Shown: positions 31,299-42,728, numbered from the stretch's first letter. The stretch is 64,000 bases of DNA from Ichthyophis bannanicus (GCA_033557465.1 CM066033.1:911240808-911304807); one strand, 5' to 3'. Notes: generated by a model not told the origin, from the letters alone. Made by a program: numbers and translations.

Positions 31299-31536
31299 TA
31301 CTACCTATTAATTCTTGCCTCCTCCTAACTTGCCTTCTCTGCCATTTCTTATGGCTCTGCATCATTATTTGCTCCTTTTTCTGATCCTCCCTATCCTTCT
31401 TTCACTCCACCAACCTAATACCCCCCTTTTTCTCACCCTCTCTCCATCCTCCTTATTTCCTCCCCCCATCCTTTCCTCAGCTCTTGAGCTTTACTTTCCC
31501 CTTCCTCTCTAATACAACCTCATCCCCGTTTCCGAT

Positions 31537-31972
31537 GTGCTGTCTTCCTCTCTCCCTCGTACTCTTCTTCTGTCCTCTGGTGACATTAATCCCAACCCTG
31601 GTCCCCCTTCACTTCTCTCTTACTCCCATATTAGTTCCTCTTTCCACCACCCTAATCTCATCTACATCCCTCTCCTTTCCCCCTCCTCTCTTCCCTTCTC
31701 ATGTGCTCTATGGAATGCTCATTCTGTATCTAATAAACTTCCCTTTACCCATGATCTCTTTATCTCTCACACTTTCCATCTTCTCACTCTTACTGAAACT
31801 TGGCTCCTCCCTGATGATACTGCTTTGGTTGCTGCCCTCTGTCACAGCGGTTCCAGTTCTCCCACTCTTCTTGTCCCAATGGCCGCAGCAGTGGTGTTGG
31901 CTTTCTACTTTCTCCTTCTTGCCAATTTCAACCCCTTCTTTTCCCGCAATTCCATTCCTTTCCGTCTTTTTT
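31537..31972 (+). pseudogene. L2-type endonuclease, N-terminal part
   Basis: Reads SSGDINPNPGPPS, a common lead-in of L2-group ORF2 proteins, then WNAHSVSNK and LTLTETWLLPDDTA, the first two catalytic blocks (Asn and Glu) of the AP-type endonuclease. A frame change follows near 31865. The reading ends where the L1 inserted. Confidence 0.72.
31956..31972 (+). repeat. L1 target-site duplication, left
   Basis: TCCTTTCCGTCTTTTTT; the partner at 41052-41068 differs by one base. Confidence 0.8.
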
Positions 31973-33861
31973 TTTTCTTTTAAATATTTTATTAGTGAAT
32001 AACACACCAATATACAACATGTTTGATACAACAACTTATCCCAACCCCCCCCCCCTGTCATCGCTACTATTATACAAGTAACCCCAAGTAAACTGCTCCT
32101 AAACAAAAACACTAACATAAACAAAACTGGTAATCCGATTCCCCCACGTTGATCAATGTTAGGCAGCAAAGGTTAAATCCCCCCAACTTTAATCACCCCC
32201 CAAAGAAATCGACAACCACGGGCAGATCCCTCATCATAACTCCCCCCACCTCCTCCCCCCCCCATTGTACAGACACTTAGGTCAATTGCTGCAATTCCGA
32301 ACCCTGCCTATACCAGCGACACCCCCACCGCCAGTCCCTTCTCTCACACCTGCCCCCGCTCCTTACTTCCTCCCCCTGCTCCCCTCCTCATCTTTCCATT
32401 CCTCCACCCATTTCCACACCCTCTGCCATTGTGCCCCACTCCTTCCCCCACCCCCTGGCACTGCTCTGTCAATTTGTGCATCAGCCCCCCTTCACTCACT
32501 CTTCGGACAAAACCAACCACCTGTGGGGCACTCTGCCCCCCCCAGTGCCGAGCTATTTCACAGCGGGCTGCTACTAGACAATGATGTAGGACCCCCGCCT
32601 CCCTCCGGGGTATCTCTTCCTCTAGGAAGTGTAACAAGCATATTTCAGGCTTTTGTTGCACCTTATATCCTGTCATCTTATGTATCACTTCCAGAACCCT
32701 CGTCCAGAATGCCTGCACCAGAGCACACTGCCACCACATATGCATCCAATCCCCCCGCTCAGAGCAACCCCGCCAACATTGGTCATCCTGTCCAAGTTTA
32801 GTTTTCATGCGACGTACAGGCGTCCAGTACCATCTGGACAGCACCTTATAGGCATTTTCCTTTAGGGATGCAGAAATAGAGACATGCGCTATGGTCCAGA
32901 GCACCTTGGTCCATACCTCATCACTCCACACTATCCCCAGATCTTCCTCCCATTTCAACATATACGGTAATTTACCCTCCCATACCTCCATCAAACCCCT
33001 ATATATTCGTGATACTACTCCCTTTTGTCCCAAATGCCCTGAGCATAAAGCCTCGAACCAACTACGACGTCCCCACAAATCCTTCCACACCCTCAGCTGC
33101 CGAAGGCAATGACAAAGTTGCAAATAGGCATAATAGTCGTTCCCTGTCAACCTGTAGAGATCCTTAATACCCTCAAACCCATATATCCCCTGATTATGCA
33201 AAAGTTGAGATACTTGCGTCAGCCCCCCCCCCCCCCCGGCCCACCTTCGAAAGGTCCGCACATCCGGCCCCTGCCCCTTCTCAAAACATGCCTCTAATCC
33301 CATGCCCTGTGTATATCCTTTTCCTGAAACCAACTGTTTGTACCGTTTCCACACTTTCAAACTATGCACTATCATGGGGTTAAGAATATTAGAAGTGGCG
33401 CCCGCTCCTCCCCTCCTTATCACCCTCTCCAGGTCCGCCCCCCTCACAACTGTTCCTGCTCCATCTGCACCCATTGCTTCCCCTCATCTCGCTGCCACTC
33501 ATAAACTGTTTTCAGTTGCGCGGCCTCATAGTATTTCCTCAAGTTAGGAACTCCCAGCCCCCCCTCCTCTTTCACTCTCTGCAGTGTGCTCATTGCCACC
33601 CTCGGATTTCTCTGCTTCCATATAAATCTGTTCATCATCCCTTGCACCCGTTTCAATTGATTCCGCGGGACCTCTATGGGGAGCGTCTGGAACAAGAACA
33701 ACAGGCGCAGCACAAGCATCATTTTAACTGTCGCTATATGCCCAAACCATGATAAAAACCCCTTCCCCCAGCCCCCCAGCCAACTCTCAGTTTGCCCTAG
33801 TACCTTCCCATAATTCAATTTATATAGTTCAGCCGTTTTATTACTGAGACGTACTCCTAAG

Positions 33862-36255
33862 TACCTGATATGTTTATGTTTATGTTTATTTGATAAAAAC
33901 CGCCTTTCACTGAAAACAAAGCGGTGTACAATTAAAATACAATAAAAGAAGGCCGAGGCCAACGAAAGAAAAGGAAATATACAATGGTTGACAGGACAGC
34001 TGAAATCAAGAAAGACAGGACAAGACCATAGACAGGGAGTAGGTAGGGAGGAGCAAGAGGGAGCAGAGGGTAATCATACAAAAGGGGAGGGAACATTGAA
34101 CGCTAAGGAGAACAGGTGGGTCTTTAACTGTTGTTTGAAACTGGAGAACTGGGGATTAAGACGGAGGGCAGGGGGAGGGCATTCCAAAGGGCGGGGGCAG
34201 CAAAAAAGAAGGCAGAGGAGCGTGTAAATTGCAAATGAGCACGGGAGGGCAGGGGAAGGGTAAGGCGGTTAAGGTGGAAGGAGCGGGGGTGTGTCTGGGA
34301 GAATGGAAGAAAAGGAGATCTGTTAAATATTGGGGAGTGCTAGCGTGGAAAGCTTTGTGAGTCAAAACCAGAAGCTTGTAAGTGGACCGAAAAGGGATAG
34401 GCAGCCAATGAAGGTGAAAGAGCAGAGGAGTGATGTGATCCCGGGGAGAGGAGCAAGTGACCAGACGTGCAGCAGTGTTCTGAATCCGACGAAGACGAGT
34501 AAGTTGACATTTCGAAAGACCGATGAAGAGGGAATTGGCAAAGTCCACCCGAGACATGACTAAGGACAGAACCAGAGTAATCAGGGCCGAAGGGGACAGA
34601 AAAGGGCGAATAGAACGAATCTGACGAAGAAAGAAGAAAGATGTGGTAGTAACATGCGAAATGTGAGAGTGAAAGGAGAGATCAGAGTCGAAGAGTACAC
34701 CAAGGTACCGGAAAGTGGAAACCAAAGGTACAGGAGAACCGGAGAAAGAAGGAGCCAAAGTGGGGGAAGGACCACCGTGAGAAAACCAAATAGCAATAGT
34801 TTTAGTAAGGTTCAAGTGGAGACAGTTGACTGATAGCCAATCGGCAACCACAGTGAGACAGGAGTTGAGAGCAGAAAGATCAGGACAAGAAGGGGAAGTG
34901 TGATGAAGTAGTAGAATATCATCCGCATAAAGGAAAGTGGATATACCGAACTGCTGGATCAAGGATGCCAGGGGGGCCAGGAAGAGGTTAAAAAGGAGAG
35001 GGGCCAGGACAGAGCCTTGAGGAACACCACAAGGAAGATTGTAGGGATCAGAGGAGGGAGAAGAAGAAGAAGGCGAAAGAACTGCGCAGGACCTAGAAGA
35101 TAGAAAAGAGTGGAACCAGTGGAATACAGTGCTACAAAGACCAGCCTCTCGTAGCCGGTGAAGAAGAAGAGAGTGATCAACTAAATCGAAAGCAGCAGAA
35201 AGATCCAAAGCAACCGCCACCGAGATATCACCACGGTCGTGTGCTACATGCAGAGCATTAGTGAAAGCCAGAAGAACAGTTTCAACACTGTGACCAGAAC
35301 GAAACCCGGACTGACGGGGGTGAAGGAAATTAATAGAGTCGAGGTGATGAGATAGCTGAGCAAAGACAAATTTCTCCAGGAGTTTAGATAGGAAAGGAAG
35401 ATTGGAGACAGGACGATAGTGAGCAGGGACCAGAGGATCAAGTGAAGTGTTTTTAAGAATAGGACGAATTAGTGCGTGCTTCCAAGATGTTGGAAAAGTC
35501 CCAGTAGAAAGACTAGAATTAAATATAGAAAGAATAAAGGGAAGAAAGCCTAAAGAAGGGGTCAACAGCCAGGAGGAGGGAATAGGATCCAGAGGACAGG
35601 TAGTTTTCTTAGAAGTGGATAGGAGATGAAGAAGTTCGGGGGCAGTGATCAGATCAAATGAGGCCCAGAAGTGAGAGAGGGAAAAAGAGGGAGGAGGGGA
35701 GGGGTCAGGGGGCGGAGAGGTAATGGGGGGAGGACAAGAAGGTAAGGATGCCCGCAAGGAGGAAACCTTATCGCTGAAGAAAGAAGCCAGTTGTGAAGGA
35801 GGCGGGAAAGAAGAAACTGCAGAGGTAGGAGGAAGGGCCTGAGTGGAGGTAAGAGTGCGGAGAACCGAATAGAGATGCCTAGTCTGATTTGGAGCAGTAG
35901 AAATTGCAGTTGAAAAGTAAGAGCGCTTGGCAGAGTGTACTTGTGAGCGATAGAAAGAGTGTTGAGCATGAAAAACAGATAAGTTAGCTGGTGAGGGGGA
36001 TTTGCGCCACAACCGTTCCGCTCTACGGAGTTGGGTGCGGAGAAGCCGAAGACCACTGTGATACCATGGGTGTGAAAGATGACGACGACGACCAGGACGA
36101 GGACGGAGTGGGGCAACATGGTCAAGAGCAGAAGAAAGTGAGGAGGACCAGAGAGATGCCTGGGAGTCTGGGGATAGTAGAGAAAAATCAGAAGGGAGAA
36201 GATCAGCAGCTGCAGGGAACCGCTGAAGTGTAAGAGTATTAAGGACACGGCGCAC
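33862..36255 (-). mobile_element. L2-type LINE, 5'-truncated, inside the L1
   Basis: Minus orientation. The right end falls between L1 codons for QYPFKCA and IRYLGVRLS, showing that it landed in the L1 RT. The left end carries a tail with AAAGCGG, TGTACAATTAAAATAC and tandem ATAAAC units. It has RT and C-terminal domains but no endonuclease. Confidence 0.85.
34156..36255 (-). CDS. L2-type reverse transcriptase, open 699-codon frame
   Basis: An uninterrupted frame running from the junction with L1. RT blocks: CPLDPIPSSWLL, HYRPVSNLPFLSKLLEK, LDLSAAFDLVDHSLLLHRL, CGVPQGSVLAPLLFNLF and the YADD catalytic box (FLYADDILLLH). Downstream FRYLGVLFDSDLSF, RLRRIQNTAARLV and LHWLPIPFRSTYKLL are characteristic of the L2 clade C-terminus. 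The endonuclease is absent through 5' truncation and the first Met is just junction sequence, so no protein is expected. The lack of stops over 2.1 kb implies a recent insertion. It is the youngest layer of this nest. Confidence 0.85.
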   Translation of the reverse strand: MRRVLNTLTLQRFPAAADLLPSDFSLLSPDSQASLWSSSLSSALDHVAPLRPRPGRRRHLSHPWYHSGLRLLRTQLRRAERLWRKSPSPANLSVFHAQHSFYRSQVHSAKRSYFSTAISTAPNQTRHLYSVLRTLTSTQALPPTSAVSSFPPPSQLASFFSDKVSSLRASLPSCPPPITSPPPDPSPPPSFSLSHFWASFDLITAPELLHLLSTSKKTTCPLDPIPSSWLLTPSLGFLPFILSIFNSSLSTGTFPTSWKHALIRPILKNTSLDPLVPAHYRPVSNLPFLSKLLEKFVFAQLSHHLDSINFLHPRQSGFRSGHSVETVLLAFTNALHVAHDRGDISVAVALDLSAAFDLVDHSLLLHRLREAGLCSTVFHWFHSFLSSRSCAVLSPSSSSPSSDPYNLPCGVPQGSVLAPLLFNLFLAPLASLIQQFGISTFLYADDILLLHHTSPSCPDLSALNSCLTVVADWLSVNCLHLNLTKTIAIWFSHGGPSPTLAPSFSGSPVPLVSTFRYLGVLFDSDLSFHSHISHVTTTSFFFLRQIRSIRPFLSPSALITLVLSLVMSRVDFANSLFIGLSKCQLTRLRRIQNTAARLVTCSSPRDHITPLLFHLHWLPIPFRSTYKLLVLTHKAFHASTPQYLTDLLFFHSPRHTPAPSTLTALPFPCPPVLICNLHAPLPSFLLPPPFGMPSPCPPS

Positions 36256-38979
36256 TTAAAAGGGTATTGCTTGGCCAACCGTGCTTGCCCCGCCCCAGAG
36301 ACCGCTAAATTTAAGATCTCCGATTTAGCCCAATTGATTGTAAAACCCGACAGCTTACCATATTCCTCCAGTTCCCACATCACTATTGGAATGCTCACTC
36401 CGGGTCTACCCAAGCTTAAGATAATATCATCAGCAAACAATGAAATCTTATAATCCCTCGTCCCCACCTGTATCCCCAGGATATCCGCCCTTTCTCGCAC
36501 CCTCTGTGCAAACGGCTCTAGCGCTATGGCGAAGAGCAACGGCGAAAGAGGGCACCCCTGTCGAGTACCCCTCCCCTGCGCAAAAAACCCCGAGTACGCC
36601 CCATTCACCCTCACACAGGCTTGCAGCTGGTCATAGAGTGCCTTTATCCAAGCCAAAAATGTGTTTCCCAGCCCAACCTTCTCTAACACCTGGAACAAGA
36701 AGGGCCATGCTACCTGGTCGAAGGCCTTTCCGGCGTCCAACGACAAGAGCAGGGCCTCTTCCCCACTCTGCTCAATTGACCAGACTATATTCAGTATTTT
36801 CCTAATATTGTCTGCAACCTGTCTACCAGGGATAAAGCCCGCCTGGTCCTGATGTATCAACTTTCCAATTACCTTATTTAGTCGAGCTGTTAATACCTTT
36901 GCTAGTAACTTGGCATCAAGATTAAGCAGAGAAATGGGACGATAAGATGCACATCCCTGCGGGTCTTTCCCCTCTTTATGGATAACCGTAATCCCCGCCC
37001 AACCCATCGTGCCCGCAAGTCTCCCTCCCTCCCTTGGCAAGTTAAATAACTTCACCAACGACTCAATCAAGAGATTCCCGTACCGCCTATAGAATGCCGC
37101 TGTTAACCCATCTAACCCTGGGGCTTTCCCGATTTTTAATTGACGAATTGCCCTCTGCACCTCCTCCCCACTTATCGGCCTATTTAATTCCCCTTGCTCC
37201 TCCCTCCCCAGTTTGGGCAATCTCACTGATGCGAGGTATCTGCGCACTCTTTCCTCTGATGCCAAGTCCCGAGCTCGGTATAACTCCTGGTAAAACTTTC
37301 GAAAGGCATCCCTGATCTCTCCATCGTTGGTTACCAGGGCCCCTCCTTTAGGACGGACTCGAATGATATGGGAGCGCAGCTTTCTCTGTCTTAGCCTCTG
37401 CGCCAAGTATTTCCCCGCTTTGTCCCCCCCTCAAAGACCTCTTGCCGTAGGAGCTGCATCTGGTAATGTATCTGTTCTGCCTGCAGCTCATTTAACTGTG
37501 CCCGCACTGCCAGTACCTGTCCCCTATGAGATCTCGACCGCCCCTGTGCATCCATCTCTTCCAGTTCTAATAGGCGTATCCTCAAAGCCCCTTCCCTACT
37601 CTCTCTTTCCTTCTTAATCCGTGCCCCCCACTTGATAAGCACCCCTCGGATAAGACCCCTCCCTATGCGACCTCCCCGTTATCATTAGCTATGAAATACT
37701 CCCTAGTTTCCCTCTCTACCTCCTCCCGAACCCTCTCATCATTCAACAACGACTCATTTAACCTCCAGAACTGAAGCCCTTTCCCTTTGTCCGCCGTGCA
37801 CAGACAAACCATCACGGGGGCATGGTCAGACCATGTAATGGCCTCCATTGCTGCATCACTAATCCGACCCCCTACTTCTTTGGAAACCCAGATTGCAACA
37901 ATGTGGGAGTAGGACCCATGCATGGGCGAGAAATATGAGAATTGTTTCCTCCCGGGGTATTGTAACCGCCAAGTGTCAACCAATCCATTCTGCACCACAA
38001 ACTCTCGATATCTCTTCCTGTCCGCCCGCTTACCCTCTCGAACCCCAGTTGCATCCTTTGCTGGGTTCCATGTAAGATTGAAATCTCCACCACATATAAG
38101 AATACCCTCCCCCATATTCCCCACTTCCTCAGTCAGTTGCTTCCAAAATTCACCCTGGGACCCCGTAGGAGCATATAGGTTCACGATGTAGTACCACACG
38201 TTCCCCACCCTCACCCTCGCCAGGACATATCTCCCTCCCTTATCCCTAACAACTGAGTGCACTTGGGTCTTTAATCTGGAGGCTAACAAAATGGCCACCC
38301 CCCCTTTCTTTTTTTCAACTATGTTAGAAGCATGTATACATACCCCATATCCCCTGGGCTTGACCAGACACTCCGTTGTTTTGGTAAGGTGCGTTTCCTG
38401 TATCAGCCCTATCCCCGCCTTTTGGCGAGCCAGCTCATCATACAGTTTCTGCCGCTTAAAAGGCGAGTTCAGGCCCTTAACATTTAATGATACAATTTTT
38501 AATTCACCCATTCTGATATACCTCCCTCCCCACTGAGAATCCCAACCCCCCTCCCCACTACTCCCCACCCCACCCTCTCCCCCCCAAACCTCTTCCCCCC
38601 CCCCACCCCAGCTCTCTCCGAAGAGAGATTCATCTTCCATTATGGTGACTACCTTCGGGCCTGCCTGTCCCACCACCTCCATTCCCCATCACCCCCCACT
38701 CTCACCCTTCTCCTCCCCAAATCAACCCCTACCTGCCCTCCCTCCTACCTTCCCCCAACCCCTCACCCCACTCCCCCTATTCCCTCCCCCTGCCTCTTCG
38801 CCCTCCCCACCCCTGACCTCCTACTTCTCTTACTACCTGCCCCTTTGCCCCCCCCCTCTTAATACACCCCTACTACAGCAACCACAAAATATATAACATT
38901 ACTGTAAATCACATGGCTCTAAGTCATCTGCTTCAACCAGCTCCATTCTCAGCTGCTCGTGTCCTTGGGCTCTCTCCAT

Positions 38980-40166
38980 TCAGTCGCACCAATCTTCGAC
39001 CCTCCGCTGGGACTTGGTGCCATCGCTGAGCTCTCTGAGGTAGGTGAGAGGACATCGACATGTTAGCGGTCTGTTGAGCTGTAGTACACACCCTTTAGGG
39101 ATGTTAGGCATCTCCAAATCTTTCAGTGTTCTCCAGGCTTCCTCTTTAGTCTGCATCCGCTTCGACCTGCCCCTAGCTGTGATCAGCAGGCCAAACAGGA
39201 ACAGCCATTTATATCTTATGTCCTCTTTTCTCAAATATTTTGTAACTTCTTTGAATTCCCGTTTGCTCTGTAGTGTTCCCCCAGATAGATCTTGAAAGAA
39301 CTCCAATGAGTGTTCTTCCCACTGGAACTGCCGCACCTTCCTAGCTGCCATCAACAGCCTTTCTTTAATCCTGAAGGAGCCCAGGCATACTACAATGTCT
39401 CTTGGTTTATTGTCTCTTATTTTATTTATTTATTTATTTCTCTTATATACTGCGCTCTTCAACATCAGTGCGGTTTACATGGAACATTTATGCTTTATGG
39501 TGGGTTAACCGTAAAAATACAGATAACAGGTAGCTCAACTTGGATAGTCAAAAATTAACTATTTACACATATTTGGCCAAGGTTCCTGTGCGCTCTCTCT
39601 ATTTGTGAAAGTTCGATCTCGGTGCTCCCCTCTGGGTCCGTTGTCTCGAGCAGAGAACTAAAAATTTTAACAACCACTTCTTCACAATTTCGATACTTAG
39701 CTTCTTCTGGGAGACCCCGGACGCACAGGTTACATCTCCGGGATCTGTCCTCCAGATCCTCTACCTTCATCTGCTGCTCCTCTTGAGCACGCTTAAGGTC
39801 TGCCCAGCCCTTTTGTAGCTCATCCATTTCCTCTCCCTGCTGCTGCATTTGCGTCTCCATTTCTTCCATTCGGTTGCCAATCTCACTAATATCTTGTCTC
39901 AGAGAGTGTATGGATTCTCTGAGCTCGCGTGACACCCCGCCGATGTCTGATTTAATCTCATCCTTCAGCTCTGTGAGCCATTCTTTCAATTTCGCAATCC
40001 CTCCAGAGCTGCAACTCCGCTCCGACTCTTCCACCAGCTCTTGAGACTCTTCAGGCTGCTTGCTGTTCTCTTTGACCCCATCCTTCCCACTTTTAGCTGC
40101 TCCGTAGGGAGATCGAAATTCCGCCAACTTCTTTCGTGCCGACATCCCTGCTTTAGCTTTATCCAT
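38980..40166 (-). pseudogene. L1 ORF1 protein, interrupted
   Basis: The minus strand starts MDKAKAGMSARKKL. Residues about 55-150 form a long coiled coil rich in Glu/Gln/Lys. CNLCVRGLPEE then opens the RRM-like domain, and IERAHRNLG is the conserved RNA-binding segment. Here a 150-bp LINE/SINE tail (39420-39570) interrupts, and the C-terminal domain resumes at 39354 (MAARKVRQFQWEEHSLEFF). ORF1p trimers coat L1 RNA. Its position just 5' of ORF2 is the normal L1 order. Confidence 0.82.
39420..39570 (-). mobile_element. Short LINE/SINE 3' tail inserted in L1 ORF1
   Basis: The minus strand ends with ATGTAAACCGCACTGATG, then GCAGTATATAAGAG and AAATAAATAAATA. The same tail occurs at 43549-43826, 59043-59321 and 56940-57440. 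5'-truncated, no head. Confidence 0.75.
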
Positions 40167-41051
40167 CTTGGCTCAGAGTTATAATCGCTTTATTGTGCAG
40201 CTGTGTATATTGCTTTGTCTGAAGATGCTGCAGGGCGTTGCTCCCGTTGTCTCTTATAAGTCACTGGGACCGCTCCTCTCCCTGTCCCCCCTGCAGCATC
40301 TGGGCCTTGAAGCCACTCAAGGGCAGCCTCTCTCCTTCACCCCTTCTGGTCTCTAGCCGTCCATGGCCTCCTCTATGCAGCTCACCTTGACTGATGACAC
40401 TCTCACCACACACCCTGATATGCTTCTCCCGGCTAGTCTTCTGCCGTCTCCGCAGCTAGCTGCACCTTCAGGGCTCCTCTGCACCCTCTCCACCGCTTTG
40501 TTAGCTTCTCCCGCAGCACCCCTTTGCCGCAGCTCACTTCTCTCACCCAGGCTCCGCTCGACCCTCTTCCACAATCACCACTGTCAGGGCGAGCCATGCA
40601 GCTCAAGCCGCTGCCGCACGCTGGGCTCTTCAGCTCCTCTCTTCCGTCTGGCAAGGGAATACTTTGCGCTCCAGCCCCGCTGCCGCGTTGATTTACTGGT
40701 TCCCTCACAGAACCGCTGCTCTGTTGCACAGCCCGGTAACCGGGGTCTCTGCTGGCGGGGCCATGCACTCAACGTGCCGCTCTACTGCGGCCTCTCCACC
40801 CGTCCACAGCTCTTCCCGCGTGTGCCGGCCTGCCACGCAGCTCGTGAGGCACCCCCTTCAAATAAGTCGCCTGCACTGGGCCGATCTGCCGCCTTTCGCC
40901 ACTCCCCGACTCTCGGGTTGTGCGGCACAAATTCTCCTCCTTTGCCCCTCACATTTAGCGCAATTGGGGGTATTTAAGCCCCCTTTTCACAGGCTTGAAT
41001 GGCGGAGCTCTCCTTCTACCCCACCATCGGTCCCGATGATGTCACCGGAAG
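40167..41051 (-). promoter_or_regulatory. L1 5' UTR / internal promoter region
   Basis: GC- and CpG-richer than surrounding DNA. It extends from the ORF1 start to the right target duplication. L1 promoters lie here by family knowledge; no individual factor site is claimed. Confidence 0.55.
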
Positions 41052-41068
41052 TCCTTTCTGTCTTTTTT
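41052..41068 (+). repeat. L1 target-site duplication, right
   Basis: TCCTTTCTGTCTTTTTT, pairing with 31956-31972 with one mismatch. Confidence 0.8.
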
Positions 41069-41861
41069 GAAGTCCATTCTATCTGTCTTTTTAATCACCT
41101 ACCTCTCAAGATCACTGTCATCTATAGACCCCCTGACAAGTCCTCTTCTACCTTCCTCACTGATTTTAACTCTTGGCTCTCCCCATCCCTTATTCTTGGT
41201 GACTTTAATTTTCTTATTGATAACTCCTCTGACCCCTATTTGTCCAAGCTCCTTTCCCGTATCTCCTCTTTCAACCTCCAGCTTTGTTCTTCTGCCCCCA
41301 CTCATCAGCTTGGTCACTGTCTTGACCTCGTTTTCTACTCTAATTATTTACCTTCTAATTTCCATACCTCTGTTCTTCCCTTATCTGACCATCACCTGTT
41401 AAGCTTCACTCTTCATCACTCCCCCCCTCAATCTCGCCAAATCTCTTCCTATCTTTTTAGGAAATTTCATGCTATCAATCCACTGACTCTATCCATTAGT
41501 CTCATCTTTTCTCTCTCCCACTTTGTCCTCTAAGTCAGTTGATGAAGCCATAGCTTCCTATAATACTGCTCTCTCCTCTACTCTGGATATCCTTGCTCTG
41601 CCCATTCTATGTCCTGTGAGGCGCATTGCACCTCAGCCCTGGTTGTCTTTAACTACCCACTACCTACGTTCCTGTGCCCACTCAGCTGAGCGCACTTGGC
41701 TCAAATTCTGCTCTCTCTCTGACTTTCTTCACTTCAAATTCCTGTTTTCTTTTTTTCAGTTTGCCACTGCACTTGCTAAGCAAAACTATTTTCTTCATTT
41801 GGCTAACCATCTTGTCTCTAACCCTCACCGTTTTCTTTTCTACTCTCAATTCTCTTCTTAG
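41069..41861 (+). pseudogene. L2-type endonuclease C-terminal part and RT start
   Basis: Continues the LINE interrupted at 31972. VIYRPPD, LILGDFNFLID and PLSDHHLLSF are the remaining endonuclease blocks, including the catalytic Asp/Asn and SDH. After a frame change near 41520, SVDEAIASYNTALSSTLD and following residues match the linker that precedes the L2 RT. The RT palm is deleted: sequence soon reaches the 3' end near 42228. Confidence 0.72.
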
Positions 41862-42234
41862 GCACCTCCACCTCAAATCCCTCCTTCTCTCTCTGCCCAA
41901 ACCCTAGCAAATATTTTTCCATAACAAAGTCCATAAGATTACTCTTCAATTTCCCATTAAATCGTCTTCATCCCATCTTCCCCCTCTCCATTTCCAACTT
42001 TTTCCCTTAACCTATATCATTCTGGTCATCCTTTTCTAAAATCTTTGTGGAAGAAACCTTCTTTCCTCCTCTGAACTCACTGCCTATTCTTCTGATCCTA
42101 TCCCCACCCATCTCCTCAACGCCATCTGCTCTACAAGCAAGGACTATAAGCTTCTTTATATGTTTGTATATGCTGCGTATGCCTTGTAGCGCTATATAAA
42201 TGATTAATAGTAGCAGTAGTAGTAGTAAGGATCT

Positions 42235-42464
42235 GGAATGTGAAACTCTGAAGTGTTTCATGAATATCCAAGTTTTAAAGAAACATATAAAAGTAAAAAA
42301 ATATTATAAAATTGATTAGGACACAGGGGACAGATGATGAGTTGGTGGCATTGGTTTTGCGTTTTTTAAAACGCTGAAGCAGTAGCCATAAGACGCTTTC
42401 GATGTACCATTTAGGTCTTTTACGTATTTTTGTTTTGTGGTTTCCCTTTTGGTTTTTGGTTTGA
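42235..42464 (-). repeat. Inverted member of the 2830-3078 repeat family
   Basis: The minus strand follows 2830-3065, from AAACCAAAAACCAAAAGGG through to CATGAAACACTTC, with more divergence than between copies A and B. Confidence 0.75.
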
Positions 42465-42656
42465 TCATGTTCCAGCTGACATGAAACCTGGAAGAGACAA
42501 GCCAGGTATGCTGTTTAGTTCTTCTGCATGATAGTATGCATGACCCTTCAAAGAATTAGAGCTTAAAACGCAATATATTTAATAGAAAACTTGCATATTC
42601 TAAATGTTATCACTGTAGCTTGGATAAATCTGTAGGTATTTTTGTTCCATTCTCAG

Positions 42657-42728
42657 TTTACATATGCTGGATGATGCTTCGTTGACTTCCATTAGTAACC
42701 CATTTGGATTTGGAGAGGATGAAGTGAG
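42657..42728 (+). CDS. Probable host-gene exon
   Basis: 72 bases bounded by a pyrimidine-tract acceptor (TTTTTGTTCCATTCTCAG) and a consensus donor (GTAAGT). One frame is open: one base completing a codon, then LHMLDDASLTSISNP and FGFGEDEV, then AG. The two-base overhang joins the exon at 58634 to form Arg with no shift. It is not part of any repeat recognised here, and its composition is unlike the neighbouring transposons. The gene was not recognised; the acidic, Ser/Phe-Gly-containing peptide gives no clear domain. The intron to the next exon would be 15.9 kb, filled by a provirus, LINEs, a hAT and a MITE. Confidence 0.6.

Larger units (their letters stand above)
32344..38511 (-). pseudogene. 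L1 ORF2: endonuclease, RT, C-terminal Cys domain; interrupted
   Basis: The start MGELKIVSLNVKGLN is at about 38511. Endonuclease blocks: LIQETHL, NLYAPTG, GGDFNLTWNP and ITWSDHAPV. The segment SHIVAIW has Val where an Asp is expected, so nicking activity is doubtful. RT blocks on 36256-37406: KAPGLDGLTAAFY, SLDAGKAFDQV, GTRQGCPLSPLLFAIAL and the FADD catalytic box. The L2 insertion follows, then the thumb region (33444-33870, HIRYLGVRLS) and the C-terminal domain (32344-33474) with C-x3-C-x7-H-x4-C (CWRGC, HMWWQC). Frame changes lie near 37400-37660 and 33450. Dead as an enzyme source. Confidence 0.88.
31973..41051 (-). mobile_element. Near full-length L1-clade LINE
   Basis: Minus-strand order from the right: GC-rich 5' UTR (40167-41051), ORF1 (38980-40166), ORF2 (32344-38511) and a 3' UTR ending in an A-rich tail at 31973. 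Flanked by a 17-bp target duplication. It carries two later insertions: an L2 (33862-36255) within RT and a LINE/SINE tail (39420-39570) within ORF1. Without them it is about 6.5 kb, normal for L1. Confidence 0.88.
31400..42228 (+). mobile_element. Old L2-type LINE, split by an L1
   Basis: The endonuclease N-terminal part lies at 31537-31972 and the rest resumes at 41052, with a 9-kb L1 between. The two halves fit one another across the L1 target duplication. The 3' end (about 42150-42228) has the block CTTGTAGCGCTATATAAATG and an AGT-rich tail. Most of the reverse transcriptase is deleted. The start is approximate. Confidence 0.75.

Noticed and set aside
42476..42505. Possible 30-bp microexon (CTGACATGAAACC...) with acceptor-like and donor-like edges
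   Set aside because: Its outgoing phase does not fit the exon at 42657, and the upstream tract belongs to a repeat.
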